A DNA stretch of 64,000 nt from Luteibacter jiangsuensis (GCF_011742555.1 NZ_JAAQQR010000001.1:434001-498000); one strand, 5' to 3'. Shown: positions 9,038 to 19,384, counted from the first letter of the stretch. Made by a program: numbers and translations. Notes: a model not told the origin generated them from the letters alone.

Positions 9038-9310
9038 ATGCGCAATACGAAACTGATCGTCGCCATGCTCGCCGGCTGTATGGCCGTGAGCGGTGCCGCG
9101 TTGGCCCAGAGCGCTACACCGCAGACCGCTCCCTCGCCGTCGTCCACCGCCGCCACGCACATGCAGAGCGAGCACGATTCCATGAAGAAGAGCGATGGCT
9201 CGATGAAGTCGGAAGAAGGCGGCGCCATGAAGTCCACCCACAAGAAGCACAAGATGAAGAAGGAAGGCGCCACGTCCGAGCCGGCGAAGTCGTCCACCGC
9301 GGGTATGTAA
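9038..9310 (+). CDS. Small exported Met/Lys-rich protein (MxKDx-like)
   Basis: The 90-residue product has a signal peptide of about 25 residues (MRNTKLIVAMLAGCMAV...AALAQ). The mature part is low-complexity, rich in Ser, Thr, Lys and Met, with repeated Met-Lys units (SMKKSDGSMKSEEGGAMKS, KKHKMKKEG). This resembles the pentapeptide MxKDx repeat proteins of proteobacteria, whose function is unknown; metal or polyanion binding in the periplasm is only a guess. The start is supported by GAAGGAG about 8 bases upstream. A large hairpin follows the stop. The gene appears monocistronic. Confidence 0.78.
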   Translation: MRNTKLIVAMLAGCMAVSGAALAQSATPQTAPSPSSTAATHMQSEHDSMKKSDGSMKSEEGGAMKSTHKKHKMKKEGATSEPAKSSTAGM

Positions 9311-9320
9311 CTCTCGAGAT

Positions 9321-9366
9321 GAAGTCGCTGGGCCCCTGCCTGCGCAGGCAGGCACCCAGCGACTTC
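9321..9366. terminator. Long hairpin between convergent genes
   Basis: GAAGTCGCTGGG pairs with CCCAGCGACTTC, with an inner GCCTGC/GCAGGC stem. It lies between the stop of the 9038-9310 gene and the stop of the convergent S4 gene, so it probably acts as a shared bidirectional terminator. There is no U-tract. Confidence 0.6.
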
Positions 9367-9368
9367 AG

Positions 9369-9593
9369 TCAGTCCACTTCCGGAAGCACGCTGATTTCCT
9401 CGTCGCCGATAGTCACCACCTGCCCGGCGCGCACCTTGTACGTCTTGCGCAATTCCTGCACCCCGTCGACGGCAACGAGCCCATCGGCGACCAGGTGCTT
9501 GCCTTCGCCGCCGCTGGCGGCGATGCCGACCAGCTTCAGCAGCAGGTTGAGTTCGACGTAATCGCCTTCGAGGCGGAACTCGTGAAATGCCAT
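9369..9593 (-). CDS. S4-domain RNA-binding protein, YbcJ-like
   Basis: The 74-residue protein is a single S4 fold: FRLEGDYVELNLLLKLVGI, then GGEGKHLVADGLVAVDG, then KVRAGQVVTI. Small stand-alone S4 proteins of the YbcJ type bind structured RNA, often ribosomal. The start is 11 bases downstream of the frmA stop, so the two genes are likely co-transcribed. The functional link between formaldehyde detoxification and an RNA-binding protein is unclear. In E. coli the frmA neighbour is the esterase frmB, which is absent here. Confidence 0.82.
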   Translation of the reverse strand: MAFHEFRLEGDYVELNLLLKLVGIAASGGEGKHLVADGLVAVDGVQELRKTYKVRAGQVVTIGDEEISVLPEVD

Positions 9594-9604
9594 GTGTGCC
9601 GGCC

Positions 9605-11229
<1,625 letters not shown>

Positions 11230-11382
11230 ATGAACGAACTGCGCAACGAATACGGTATCTCGACCTACGAATTCGACGCCGGCGCCAACAGCGACGGCAG
11301 CTTCGACCTCTTCGGTGGCGAGATGGACGGCTACGACTGGCTTGGCGAAGTCGCGAGCCGCCTGAGCGGCGACGCCGTCTAA
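11230..11382 (+). CDS. Small acidic protein of 50 residues, unknown function
   Basis: The frame encodes MNELRNEYGISTYEFDAG, an Asn/Ser/Gly linker, FDLFGGEMDGYDWLGEVA and ends SRLSGDAV. It has 11 acidic and only 2 basic residues and no cysteine. Support for it being real comes from GGGAG 8 bases before the ATG, a stop followed within 25 bases by a strong intrinsic terminator, and protein-like composition. It stands alone with a long upstream leader. I do not recognise the family. A small stress or regulatory protein is possible; a modified-peptide precursor is less likely because no modification enzyme is nearby. Confidence 0.62.
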   Translation: MNELRNEYGISTYEFDAGANSDGSFDLFGGEMDGYDWLGEVASRLSGDAV

Positions 11383-11405
11383 GACGCACCCGTATCCCTA
11401 AATGA

Positions 11406-11437
11406 AAGGCCCGCCTTCAACGGCGGGCCTTCCTTTT
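11406..11437 (+). terminator. Rho-independent terminator of the 11230 gene
   Basis: A 10-bp stem AAGGCCCGCC / GGCGGGCCTT with a 6-base loop is followed by CCTTTT. It can also serve the convergent minus-strand gene ending at 11439. Confidence 0.88.
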
Positions 11438-11438
11438 G

Positions 11439-12020
11439 TCAGGACGCCTTCCGGGCCCTGGTTCGTGCCGCCTTCTTCGCGGCCGTTTTCCTTCCCGTTG
11501 CGCCTTTCGTGCGTGCCGCCTTCTTGGCGGACGCAGAGCGGCTCGACGCGCTCCGCTTGGCTGCGGCCTTGTGCCCTTGTGCCGACAGAGCCCTCTTGGA
11601 CGCGGCCCACCGGCCTTCCCGCTTCAACGCTGCCGTGCTCGCCTTCGACCGGGCCGTCGATTTCCTGGCTGTCGTCTTCTTCGCGGTCGACTTCCGGGCC
11701 GATGTTCCGGTGGCCCGCTTGCGGCTGGCCGACTTCTTGGCAGCGGTTCCGGAGGAGCGCTTCCGGGTGGAGGCGCGCGAATCCTGTGCCGCCTTCTTCT
11801 TCGTGGCCTTGCTCGCCGATCTGGACGGTTTGGCCTTCACCCCGTCGCGGCGCGCCTTGGAAAGGCCGATGGCGATGGCCTGCTTCGCCGAACGCGCGCC
11901 GTGCTTGCCTTCGCGGACGTGCTCGATTTCCTCGCGCACGTATTCTCCGGCCTGGGTCGAAGCCGACTTCCCTTCGCGTTTGTCCTTTCGTGCCCTGGCA
12001 GTGGTTTTTTTCTCAGGCAT
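11439..12020 (-). CDS. DUF6496-type protein with histone H1-like basic tail
   Basis: The 193-residue protein has a conserved head (residues 1-65: MPEKKTTARARKDKREGKSA, then AGEYVREEIEHVREGKHG, then KQAIAIGLSKARRDGVK) typical of DUF6496. A long Lys/Arg/Ala/Ser-rich tail with KKAA, RKST and AAKK repeats resembles bacterial histone H1-like DNA-binding tails. Binding of nucleic acid and nucleoid compaction in stress or stationary phase is inferred from composition. AGGAG lies ahead of the ATG. The gene is divergent from csbD, with a 239-base shared control region. Confidence 0.8.
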   Translation of the reverse strand: MPEKKTTARARKDKREGKSASTQAGEYVREEIEHVREGKHGARSAKQAIAIGLSKARRDGVKAKPSRSASKATKKKAAQDSRASTRKRSSGTAAKKSASRKRATGTSARKSTAKKTTARKSTARSKASTAALKREGRWAASKRALSAQGHKAAAKRSASSRSASAKKAARTKGATGRKTAAKKAARTRARKAS

Positions 12021-12259
12021 GACTCGGATCTCCTAATGAGGGAGTGACGGGTGTCGTCGAAGCACGAGACTGCGCGGGGATTTGTGATCCGCATGTATCT
12101 CCCGCGTCAGCGGACAACAGACGAACTTCAGTCCTCGATGGCAAGCCGCAATACATTGCGAGAGTGAACAGGTGCGCACGGGTGCTTCACGCATCGATAA
12201 GGACGTTCGGCGTTAAACAGTGCGCACTGCGAATGACGCAGCATGACGAGGAGAGCAGC

Positions 12260-12445
12260 ATGGACAAGAACCGTACCGAAGGCATGAAGCACGAGATCAA
12301 GGGCAGCGTGAAGGAAGCGGCCGGCAAGATCACGGGCAACCACGCGAAAGAAGCGGCCGGCAACATCGAAAAGAATGCAGGCAAGGTGCAGCGCGAAGTC
12401 GGGAAGGCTGCCGACCACGCTCGCGACAAGGATCGCCACCACTGA
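12260..12445 (+). CDS. CsbD-family stress-response protein
   Basis: A 61-residue hydrophilic helical protein with the CsbD pattern: KNRTEGMKHEIKGSVKEAAG, KITGNHAKEAAG and a final charged DHARDKDRHH. CsbD proteins are abundant in general stress and stationary phase; their molecular role is not established. GAGGAGAG precedes the ATG. A strong hairpin follows. The gene is probably co-regulated with the divergent H1-like gene. Confidence 0.88.
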   Translation: MDKNRTEGMKHEIKGSVKEAAGKITGNHAKEAAGNIEKNAGKVQREVGKAADHARDKDRHH

Positions 12446-12465
12446 TCGGGCTTCCAGGTTCGCAC

Positions 12466-12490
12466 ACGCGGGAGCCATCGGCTCCCGCGT
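12466..12490. terminator. Hairpin after csbD
   Basis: An 11-bp perfect stem ACGCGGGAGCC / GGCTCCCGCGT with a 3-base loop separates csbD from the convergent acyltransferase gene. No U-tract is seen; it probably stops transcription from both sides. Confidence 0.6.
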
Positions 12491-12496
12491 CCGATG

Positions 12497-13651
12497 TCAG
12501 GCTGCCGCCCTCACCGTCGCTCGCCGCGCGCTCATCCGGCTTCGCAGCCACCGGTTGGCGGGCTCGGAAAATCCGCGGGCCACGAGCCAGCCCAGCGCCC
12601 AGGAAAGGAGCACGGCCGGCGGATACCATATCCAGCCCCAGGCTTTGTCGGTCGCCGAGAAGCGCGCCACGGCCACGAGGGTGAACACGACGAACATGTG
12701 GGTAAGGTAGATCTCGTAGCTGGCCCTCCCCATCGCACCGAGCCAGCCGAAACCCCGCCAGCACTGTCCGCCGTCCGGCGAGGCCAGCACGAGGCACACG
12801 GCGCCCAGGATGAGCACCAGCAGGGATCCCTCGCCGACCGTATGCCAGAGGGGTGCGCCGTAGAACATCACCAGGCCTGTCGCCGCCAAGCCCGACACCG
12901 CCAGCGCCCTCCTGCGCCACGGCCTTTCCACCCTGCCCGTCTCCGCCGCTCGCGGCCCGCGCGACGCTGCCAAGGCGGCGAGCACGCCCGCCGCGATCGC
13001 GCCCATCCCGGGGAGGTACGCTTTCTCCTGCCAGATTTCGTTACCCGCCAATGCAGCGCGGGTAAACGGAACCGACACCACCAGCACGACCAGCAACGGA
13101 ACGAACCAGCGCGTACGCCCTACGGACATGCACGCCAAAGGGAACGCGGCGTAGAACACCTCTTCGATGGACAGCGACCAGAGAACGTCCCAGCCGCCCG
13201 GTAGCCAGCCCGTACGTCCTTCGTAAAGATTGAGCGTGAAGGTAAGCGCGGAAACCGTCGCGCCCAGCGCGGACTGGCCGCTCTTCTGGATCGCATAGTC
13301 CGGCGCGGCCAACGCGTGCAGGATAAGAAGCACGGCCACGAGCGCCAGGAGACAAGGAAGAATGCGGGCCGCGCGGCGGACGTAAAAAGCCCGCCAGTCG
13401 ATCGCGCCGAGGCTACCGTCCCGCTGGAGCGTGTGCCGGGTAATGAGGAAACCCGAAATCACGAAGAAGATGAAAACCGCTTCGTAGCCGTTGTAGATCA
13501 GCCCCTTGAGCAAGGGTATCGGCAACGCGCTGGCCGCCTGCGTCTTGTGCAAGGGCATGCGCAGGCCAAGATGGTGGACGACCACCAGCAGGATGCTCGC
13601 GCCACGCAGCATGTCGATGCCGGCGCTGCGCGGGAGAGTCGATTCGGACAT
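12497..13651 (-). CDS. Acyltransferase 3 family membrane protein (OafA/YrhL-like)
   Basis: The 384-residue integral membrane protein has about ten hydrophobic segments. It shows acyltransferase-3 hallmarks: GIDMLRGASILLVVVHH with the conserved His near residue 27, FFVISGFLIT, FYVRRAARILP and WSLSIEEVFYAAFPL. These enzymes O-acylate surface glycans, LPS or antibiotics in the inner membrane. No glycan cluster is adjacent, so the acceptor is unknown. The chosen ATG starts the usual short cytoplasmic lead; longer reading upstream is not supported. Confidence 0.87.
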   Translation of the reverse strand: MSESTLPRSAGIDMLRGASILLVVVHHLGLRMPLHKTQAASALPIPLLKGLIYNGYEAVFIFFVISGFLITRHTLQRDGSLGAIDWRAFYVRRAARILPCLLALVAVLLILHALAAPDYAIQKSGQSALGATVSALTFTLNLYEGRTGWLPGGWDVLWSLSIEEVFYAAFPLACMSVGRTRWFVPLLVVLVVSVPFTRAALAGNEIWQEKAYLPGMGAIAAGVLAALAASRGPRAAETGRVERPWRRRALAVSGLAATGLVMFYGAPLWHTVGEGSLLVLILGAVCLVLASPDGGQCWRGFGWLGAMGRASYEIYLTHMFVVFTLVAVARFSATDKAWGWIWYPPAVLLSWALGWLVARGFSEPANRWLRSRMSARRATVRAAA

Positions 13652-13739
13652 GGCACCTTCCCCGGAAGTGGGGGAAGCATATCGGAACCGCCCGATACCG
13701 GTGCCCTCGCTTGGGCACCGGCGAAGGACAGGGGTAAGC

Positions 13740-13865
13740 TCAGCTGCAGCCGCGCACCAGCGCAATGAGGATCAGGACCGGAATGGGCACCCCGAGGATC
13801 CACAGCAGCACGTAACCGATACCGCCTTTCTGCTTGCCGGGCTGCGGCGTGATGTCGTCGTTCAT
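13740..13865 (-). CDS. Small single-pass membrane protein, 41 residues
   Basis: The product begins MNDDITPQPGKQKGG and continues with one strongly hydrophobic helix (IGYVLLWILGVPIPVLILI), ending ALVRGCS. CAGGAG lies about 10 bases before the ATG. Function is unknown. The gene sits between the acyltransferase gene and the divergent histidine kinase gene. Confidence 0.6.
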   Translation of the reverse strand: MNDDITPQPGKQKGGIGYVLLWILGVPIPVLILIALVRGCS

Positions 13866-14008
13866 GCGTGTCGCTCCTGGTGGAATGGCGACGACGTTCC
13901 ATCGCAGCACGTCGACTGTACGTGACAGGCGCGCCACGGCATGTTTCGCAACGACGTCGTCTTCGCGCGTAGAGGATTATTTCCAGACCCAGAACAACGG
14001 CCCGGAAC

Positions 14009-16027
14009 ATGTCGAACCGATTTCCCGATCCCTTCGCCTTCCTCCCGGACGATTCGCCCACGGCGGACGAGATCCGCGCATTCGACTGGCCGCGGTCGCC
14101 GCTCGGGCCGGTGGAGGCGTGGTCGCTGGCGCTCCGCGCCATGCTCGCCACGATGCTCGACTCCCCGCAACCGATGTTCCTTTCCGCGGAACCGGGCGGG
14201 GTCTTTTTCTTCAACGACGCTTGCCGGCCGCTCCTCGGCAGACGCGTCCCGGGCGCCCTCGGCGGGCGCCTCGACGCGATATGGGTCGACGTGTGGGACG
14301 ACATCTGCGCGCATGTGGCACAGGCGATGGCCGGCGAAGGCAGCACGCGCCGCGACCTTCCGCTGACGATGACGCGCCACGGTTTCGTCGAGAACACCTG
14401 GTGGACCCTCTCCTTCGCGCCACTGCGTGACGAACGAGGCCATGTGATCGGCGTGTACGCCTTCACGAACGAAACCACCAGCGCGGTGCGCTCCGCCATG
14501 ACCCTGCGCGAGTTGAACGCGTCGCTCGAGCGGGAAATCGGCGCTCGCACGCGCGAGCGCGATCAGATCTGGGCGGTCTCGCCCGACCTCTACATCGTCA
14601 TGGCGCGCGACGGGCGGTACCGCAACATCAACCCGGCCTGGCAGCGCGATCTGGGTTACGAGGAGAGCGACCTCGGGAGCATGGCCTTCGGCGAGCTGGT
14701 TCATCCCGACGACCTCGACCGCGCGCGCGATGCAATGGCCCAGCTGCTCGAAGGCGACACAGTGGAAGACCTTGAAGTCCGCCTGCGCGCCAGAGACGGC
14801 AGCTACCGCTGGTTCGCCTGGACGTGCGTGCCGGATGGCGAGCTGGTCTACGGCATGGGCCGCGACGTGCAACGCCGGCGCGACATGGAGGACCAGTTGC
14901 GGCACGCACAGAAGCTCGAGGCCCTCGGACGGCTCACAGGCGGCATCGCGCACGACTTCAACAACATCCTCGGCGGCATCGGCGGTGCCATCGAGATCGT
15001 GAGCGAGCGGATCGAGAGCGGCCGCCTGGAGAACACCCGTCGCCTGCTCGACGCCGCGCACGGCGCGGTGAACCGCGCCGCCGGCCTCACCCACCGCCTG
15101 CTCGCCTATGCCCGCCAGCAGGCCCTGTCGCTCGCGGACGTGGATGCGAACGCCATCGTCAGGGGCCTCGATCTGCTCCTTCGCCCTCTGCTGGGCGAAC
15201 AGGTGGTGCTCGACCTGCGCATGCAACCGGACCTGTGGCGCACGCTGTCAGATGCGAGCCAGCTCGAAAGCGCCATTCTGAACCTCGCGATCAACGGCCG
15301 CGACGCCATGCCCGCGGGCGGCACCTTGTGCATCTCCACGCGAAACGAACCGGCGAGGAACATCGGCACGGGCCCCGCCGACTATGTGGTGATCTCGGTC
15401 GCGGACACCGGCACGGGCATGTCGCGCGCGGTGATCGAAAAGGCGTTCGATCCCTTCTTCACCACCAAGTCGATCGGCCAGGGCACGGGGCTCGGCCTCT
15501 CCATGGTCGACGGATTCGCCCGGCAAACGGGTGGCCGGGCCATCATCGAATCGGAGCCCGGCAAGGGAAGCACGGTGAGCCTGTGGCTGCCCCGGCATGT
15601 CGGCAAGGAGGAGGCGCCACACGCGCATATCGATCGCGGGCCGCATCATGGCGACGGCCGTCGGGTGCTTCTGGTCGAAGACGAGCACATGCTCCGCTCC
15701 CTTGCACGCGAGGTGCTCGAGGAAGCGGGGTACAGCGTGGACGATCACGCCGAAGCGGCGGCGGCGCTTCGCAGCTTGAGCGACTCATCGGCACCGGACA
15801 TCCTCGTGACCGATATCGGACTGCCCGGCATGGACGGACGGCAGCTGGCCCAGTCCGCACGCCAGATCCTGCCGGATCTACCCGTGCTGTTCATCACCGG
15901 CTATGCATGGGAGGCCTTTGCGGACGCTCCGCGCCTGCCGCCCGGATGCGCCATCCTCGGCAAGCCGTTCTCGCTGCACGCCCTCGTGGGCGCCGTGGCC
16001 GATCTGGTCGAGGGCACGAATCCCTAA
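14009..16027 (+). CDS. Soluble hybrid sensor histidine kinase (PAS-PAS-HK-REC)
   Basis: A 672-residue protein without obvious membrane segments. It has an N-terminal PAS-like region (about 45-160), a second PAS (about 190-290, DGRYRNINPAWQRDLGYEE), then HisKA with phospho-acceptor His315 in GGIAHDFNN. The HATPase domain shows an N box in LNLAINGRDAMP, G1 DTGTGM, F box FDPFFTTK and G2 GTGLGLSM. The C-terminal receiver has phospho-acceptor Asp602 in VTDIGLPGMDG. It should autophosphorylate and pass phosphate to its own receiver in response to a cytosolic signal. No output regulator gene is adjacent, so the downstream partner is unknown. Confidence 0.92.
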   Translation: MSNRFPDPFAFLPDDSPTADEIRAFDWPRSPLGPVEAWSLALRAMLATMLDSPQPMFLSAEPGGVFFFNDACRPLLGRRVPGALGGRLDAIWVDVWDDICAHVAQAMAGEGSTRRDLPLTMTRHGFVENTWWTLSFAPLRDERGHVIGVYAFTNETTSAVRSAMTLRELNASLEREIGARTRERDQIWAVSPDLYIVMARDGRYRNINPAWQRDLGYEESDLGSMAFGELVHPDDLDRARDAMAQLLEGDTVEDLEVRLRARDGSYRWFAWTCVPDGELVYGMGRDVQRRRDMEDQLRHAQKLEALGRLTGGIAHDFNNILGGIGGAIEIVSERIESGRLENTRRLLDAAHGAVNRAAGLTHRLLAYARQQALSLADVDANAIVRGLDLLLRPLLGEQVVLDLRMQPDLWRTLSDASQLESAILNLAINGRDAMPAGGTLCISTRNEPARNIGTGPADYVVISVADTGTGMSRAVIEKAFDPFFTTKSIGQGTGLGLSMVDGFARQTGGRAIIESEPGKGSTVSLWLPRHVGKEEAPHAHIDRGPHHGDGRRVLLVEDEHMLRSLAREVLEEAGYSVDDHAEAAAALRSLSDSSAPDILVTDIGLPGMDGRQLAQSARQILPDLPVLFITGYAWEAFADAPRLPPGCAILGKPFSLHALVGAVADLVEGTNP

Positions 16028-16091
16028 CGCCGGCCATCCATTCCGTTGACTGGTCGGCCCGGAGACTCCAGGCGTCACCACGGAGCGCCCG

Positions 16092-16244
16092 ATGAATCGT
16101 TCGCGTTATTACGCCCTGATCGCGCTGATCGTCGCGCTCGTGGCCATCTTCGTGGTCGGCGCCATTCACCGCGGCGGCCCCGCGGGGGACGTGCCCGACG
16201 ACGGCGAGCGCGCGCCTTCGGCGCGGCCCGCCGCCGAGCGTTAG
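16092..16244 (+). CDS. Small membrane-anchored protein, 50 residues
   Basis: It begins MNRSRYYALIALIVALVAIF, a single transmembrane helix, followed by a hydrophilic Pro/Asp/Arg-rich tail ending RPAAER. Only a poor ribosome site is visible (GGAGCGCCCG). It lies 64 bases after the kinase gene. The function is unknown; the signal-anchor pattern suggests an inner-membrane protein with a periplasmic tail. Confidence 0.5.
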   Translation: MNRSRYYALIALIVALVAIFVVGAIHRGGPAGDVPDDGERAPSARPAAER

Positions 16245-16444
16245 GCCGGTTCGGCCTCGGTCCGCACCGGTGGCCGCGCGGCATCGTGCGAGGCCGCGGC
16301 GCGCTGCATCGCCACCAGGAAATCGGTGCCGTAGCGCATGACAAACGGCGCGACCGTTCCGGGCATGAAGCCATCCGGCCATGCGGCGGCTTCCGGCTGG
16401 GACTGAACTTCGGTCGAGCGGACGAGCGTGAATCGACTTGCCAT
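16241..16444 (-). CDS. Hypothetical protein, 67 residues, uncertain
   Basis: The frame starts MASRFTLVRSTEVQSQ and contains FMPGTVAPFVMRYGTDFLVA. An AGGGGG sits 9 bases before the ATG. It overlaps the preceding small gene by 4 bases tail to tail. Composition is protein-like, but no family is recognised and the frame could be a GC-rich shadow. Confidence 0.4.
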   Translation of the reverse strand: MASRFTLVRSTEVQSQPEAAAWPDGFMPGTVAPFVMRYGTDFLVAMQRAAASHDAARPPVRTEAEPA

Positions 16445-16543
16445 GGCCTTGACGGCCCCCTGTTGGTATTCCCCCCAAGGAGCCGTACTAAAGCAAAAGC
16501 CCGGGCCAGTCAATTCCCCGTGGGCACCCGAGGCACGTCCCGC

Positions 16544-19384
16544 CTATAGCTTCACCCGCACCCCGAGCCTGTAGAAGCGCCCTATCACGCCGTTCTGCGC
16601 ATAGGTGGGGTTGTAGTTCAAGGCGGCGTAGTTCAAAGGATCGAACGGCGCCTTCTTGTCGAAGACATTCATCACCGAACCGGTGATCGCCACCTTGTCG
16701 GTGAGGTCGTAGCGTCCGGTCAGATCGAAGTCGGTGAACGACGCCATGCGGCAGTCGCCAGGCACGTTCGCACCCGTGTCGGTATTGGTCGAGAAACACC
16801 CGGTGGTGATGTCCGGCGCGGTGAGCTTGAGGCCGCTGGTGTAATACAGCGTGCCCGTGATGGTCGTCCGGCCGAACTGGATGCTGTTCGCCCAGGAACC
16901 GCGGTAGCGCGGCGTACCGGCGCCCGAGGAGACGCCGTACGGACCGTGCGTGCCGACGAACTGCAGTTTCGTGCCGTCTTCCAGGGTGAGCCGCCAGCTG
17001 ATGATCTTCGTGAGGTTGAGCTCGCTGGTAAAGCGGACATTCTCGCTGAAGTCGTGTCCCGCCTTGAGGTTCAGATCCAGCCCTTTCGTTTCCAGCGAGT
17101 CCTGGTTCACATAGGGAGCGGCGACGATCAGGGGACGCGGCAGCGCGGCCGGCGCCGCCGGATCGGGTACGTCGGCCACGATCGCGGAGCCCTCGGGCAA
17201 GGGCTGGCCCGCGTAATAAGCATCGAGCACCGCGCTCGGACTCTGCTGTGCGATCACGCCGGTCTTCTTGATCCGGTAGTAGTCGAGCGAAGCGCTGAAG
17301 TCCTGCGTGGGCTGGTACAGCACGCCGAAGGTCCAGCTCTTGGACTTCTCCGGCTTCACGTTCGGATTGGCGCGGGTGAGGAACGCAAGACCGTAGGGCT
17401 GCACGTAGCCGCTGTTGTTGTGCGCAGCCTGGAAGTCCTCCGGCGGTGTGTACGTGGCAAAGCCCTGTGCCTCGCTCGATCCGTTCTCGGCGAAGCTCGG
17501 GGCCCGGAAACCCTTCGAGAACGTGCCGCGGAAGGCCAGTTCGTCGATCGGTTTCCATTTAATACCGATCTTCGGCGAGAAATTGTTGCCGAAGTCCGAG
17601 TAGTGGTCGAAACGTCCCGAGACATTCACTTCCAGCGACTCGAGGAAAGGCGCGTCGAGTTCGGCATAGGCGCCCGACACGGTGCGATCGCCCTTGACGT
17701 GGGCGATGCCCAACCCCTGCGCGCGAAGACCGGGATTGAGGTCCGGATCGTCCTGTTCCTCGTGTCGAACGTCGATACCGGCGGCCAGACCCAGCGCGCC
17801 GCCAGCGAGGTCGGCCAGCGGCCGGTTCACGCGAAAATCGAACTGCTGCAGGTCGCTCGTGGACGTCTTCCGCAGCTGCGGCGACAGGGAAGCCAGCAGC
17901 GCCGGCGAGTTCGCTCCGGGATCGAGGAAGTTGTAGGTGCCGTTCGTGACGACGTCGATCAGGCGGTCGTAGTCGAGAAATCCGTTCAGTCGCGTGTCGA
18001 GCGACGAGTGATTGAACACCAGCGCCGTGTCGTAACCCCAGTCGCCCCAGTAGCCCGTGAGCCCGCCCACGATGCGCAGGTTGTGGTTGTCGCTTTCGCC
18101 GCTGCCCAGCGCACTGGGAAACGCGAAGTTGATGAGCGCTGCCTTCCCTTCCGCCGCGAACGGATTGTTGGGGTTGAGCGAGCCGTCCGGCAAGGTGGCC
18201 GGCAAGGCGATCGAGTTTGTATTGCGCGGCGTGCCGGCCTGGATCTGCGCCGGCGGCCCGGGGAACGACGTCTTCACTTCGTAGTAGCTCGCCGACACAT
18301 AGGCCTTCGAACGCTCGCCCACCTTCACGGTGAAGCGCCCGTACAACCCGCGACGATCGGTGGTGGGCTGGATGGCGGCATATCGGGCGAAGTTCTGCGC
18401 GCAGTAGCTTCCCGGGTTGGCGGGATCGTCGGTCACCAGCGTGGATCGTGGCCCGCAGGCAGCCAGCGGCTGGGCCACCGCATCGGGATCCGCGACGCCC
18501 GAGGTGACATCCCCGGGCCGGGAAAGCGTGCCGGGCGTCACCGAACCGTAGATCGAACCGGAGTTCTGCGAAGGCTGGCCTCCGATAAGGTTGTTGCCGC
18601 CGCTGCGCCGGATGTCCGCGGTGTTGTACGGGTAACCGCGCTGCCGTGTGAGGATGTCCTCATCCCTTTCGTATTCGGCGCTGAAATAGGCGTTCCATCC
18701 GTCCTTCTTAAGGTCGCCGCCGCCGAACAGCACCGTGGCGCGCTTGGACGTGCCGCCGCCGTGCTGGGAGGTGCCGACTTCGGCGCTGAATTCCGTGCCC
18801 TGGTAGTCCGGCCTGAGGATGATGTTCACCACACCCGCGATCGCGTCCGCACCGTAGAGAGACGACGCGCCGTCCTTCAGCACTTCGATGCGCTCGATGG
18901 CATTGGACGGGATCGTGTTGAGGTCGACGAAGGATCGCTGGCCGTCGTCGGCCAGCGGATAGTTCGCCGCTCGCCGGCCATCGATGAGCACCAGTGTGGA
19001 ATTGACCGTGAGGCCACGCAGCGCGACGCCGGACGACCCTGCGGCGAAGCCGGCGGTGAACGATGCGGGTATGGAGCCGCTGTTGTCGGCCGACACCGCC
19101 CGCACCACGTCGGAAACGGTGGTGAGACCGCTCTTCTGGATCTGATCGGCTGTGATGGTAGTCACCGGCGACGGCGTCTCCACGTCGATGCGCGGCAAGG
19201 CCGACCCGGTGACGGTCACCGTGGCCAGTTCCGTCGTCTGCTGTTGCGAGGATTGAGCCGGCGGCGGCGAGGCGGGCGGTGCAGGCTGGGCGTCTTGTGC
19301 GGCAACCTGGCCGCACGCCAGTGCAGTGGCGATGGACAAAGCGAGGCCGTGACGCCGAAGCGCCTTCTGGGATGTCGGTTTCAT
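16544..19384 (-). CDS. TonB-dependent outer-membrane receptor
   Basis: A 946-residue receptor with an N-terminal signal peptide (LALSIATALACGQVAAQ), a Pro/Gln linker, a plug domain at about residues 60-185 (TPSPVTTITADQIQKSG, LRGLTVNSTLVLIDGRR, AIERIEVLKDGASSLYGADA, IAGVVNIILRPDY) and a beta-barrel to the end (DKVAITGSVMNVFDKKAPFD). It imports an unknown large ligand (siderophore, oligosaccharide or peptide) with TonB energy. The C-terminus is Val-Lys-Leu rather than the usual aromatic residue. There is no TonB, periplasmic binding protein or regulator next to it, so it is an orphan receptor. It resembles the long Xanthomonadales receptors. Confidence 0.93.
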   Translation of the reverse strand: MKPTSQKALRRHGLALSIATALACGQVAAQDAQPAPPASPPPAQSSQQQTTELATVTVTGSALPRIDVETPSPVTTITADQIQKSGLTTVSDVVRAVSADNSGSIPASFTAGFAAGSSGVALRGLTVNSTLVLIDGRRAANYPLADDGQRSFVDLNTIPSNAIERIEVLKDGASSLYGADAIAGVVNIILRPDYQGTEFSAEVGTSQHGGGTSKRATVLFGGGDLKKDGWNAYFSAEYERDEDILTRQRGYPYNTADIRRSGGNNLIGGQPSQNSGSIYGSVTPGTLSRPGDVTSGVADPDAVAQPLAACGPRSTLVTDDPANPGSYCAQNFARYAAIQPTTDRRGLYGRFTVKVGERSKAYVSASYYEVKTSFPGPPAQIQAGTPRNTNSIALPATLPDGSLNPNNPFAAEGKAALINFAFPSALGSGESDNHNLRIVGGLTGYWGDWGYDTALVFNHSSLDTRLNGFLDYDRLIDVVTNGTYNFLDPGANSPALLASLSPQLRKTSTSDLQQFDFRVNRPLADLAGGALGLAAGIDVRHEEQDDPDLNPGLRAQGLGIAHVKGDRTVSGAYAELDAPFLESLEVNVSGRFDHYSDFGNNFSPKIGIKWKPIDELAFRGTFSKGFRAPSFAENGSSEAQGFATYTPPEDFQAAHNNSGYVQPYGLAFLTRANPNVKPEKSKSWTFGVLYQPTQDFSASLDYYRIKKTGVIAQQSPSAVLDAYYAGQPLPEGSAIVADVPDPAAPAALPRPLIVAAPYVNQDSLETKGLDLNLKAGHDFSENVRFTSELNLTKIISWRLTLEDGTKLQFVGTHGPYGVSSGAGTPRYRGSWANSIQFGRTTITGTLYYTSGLKLTAPDITTGCFSTNTDTGANVPGDCRMASFTDFDLTGRYDLTDKVAITGSVMNVFDKKAPFDPLNYAALNYNPTYAQNGVIGRFYRLGVRVKL

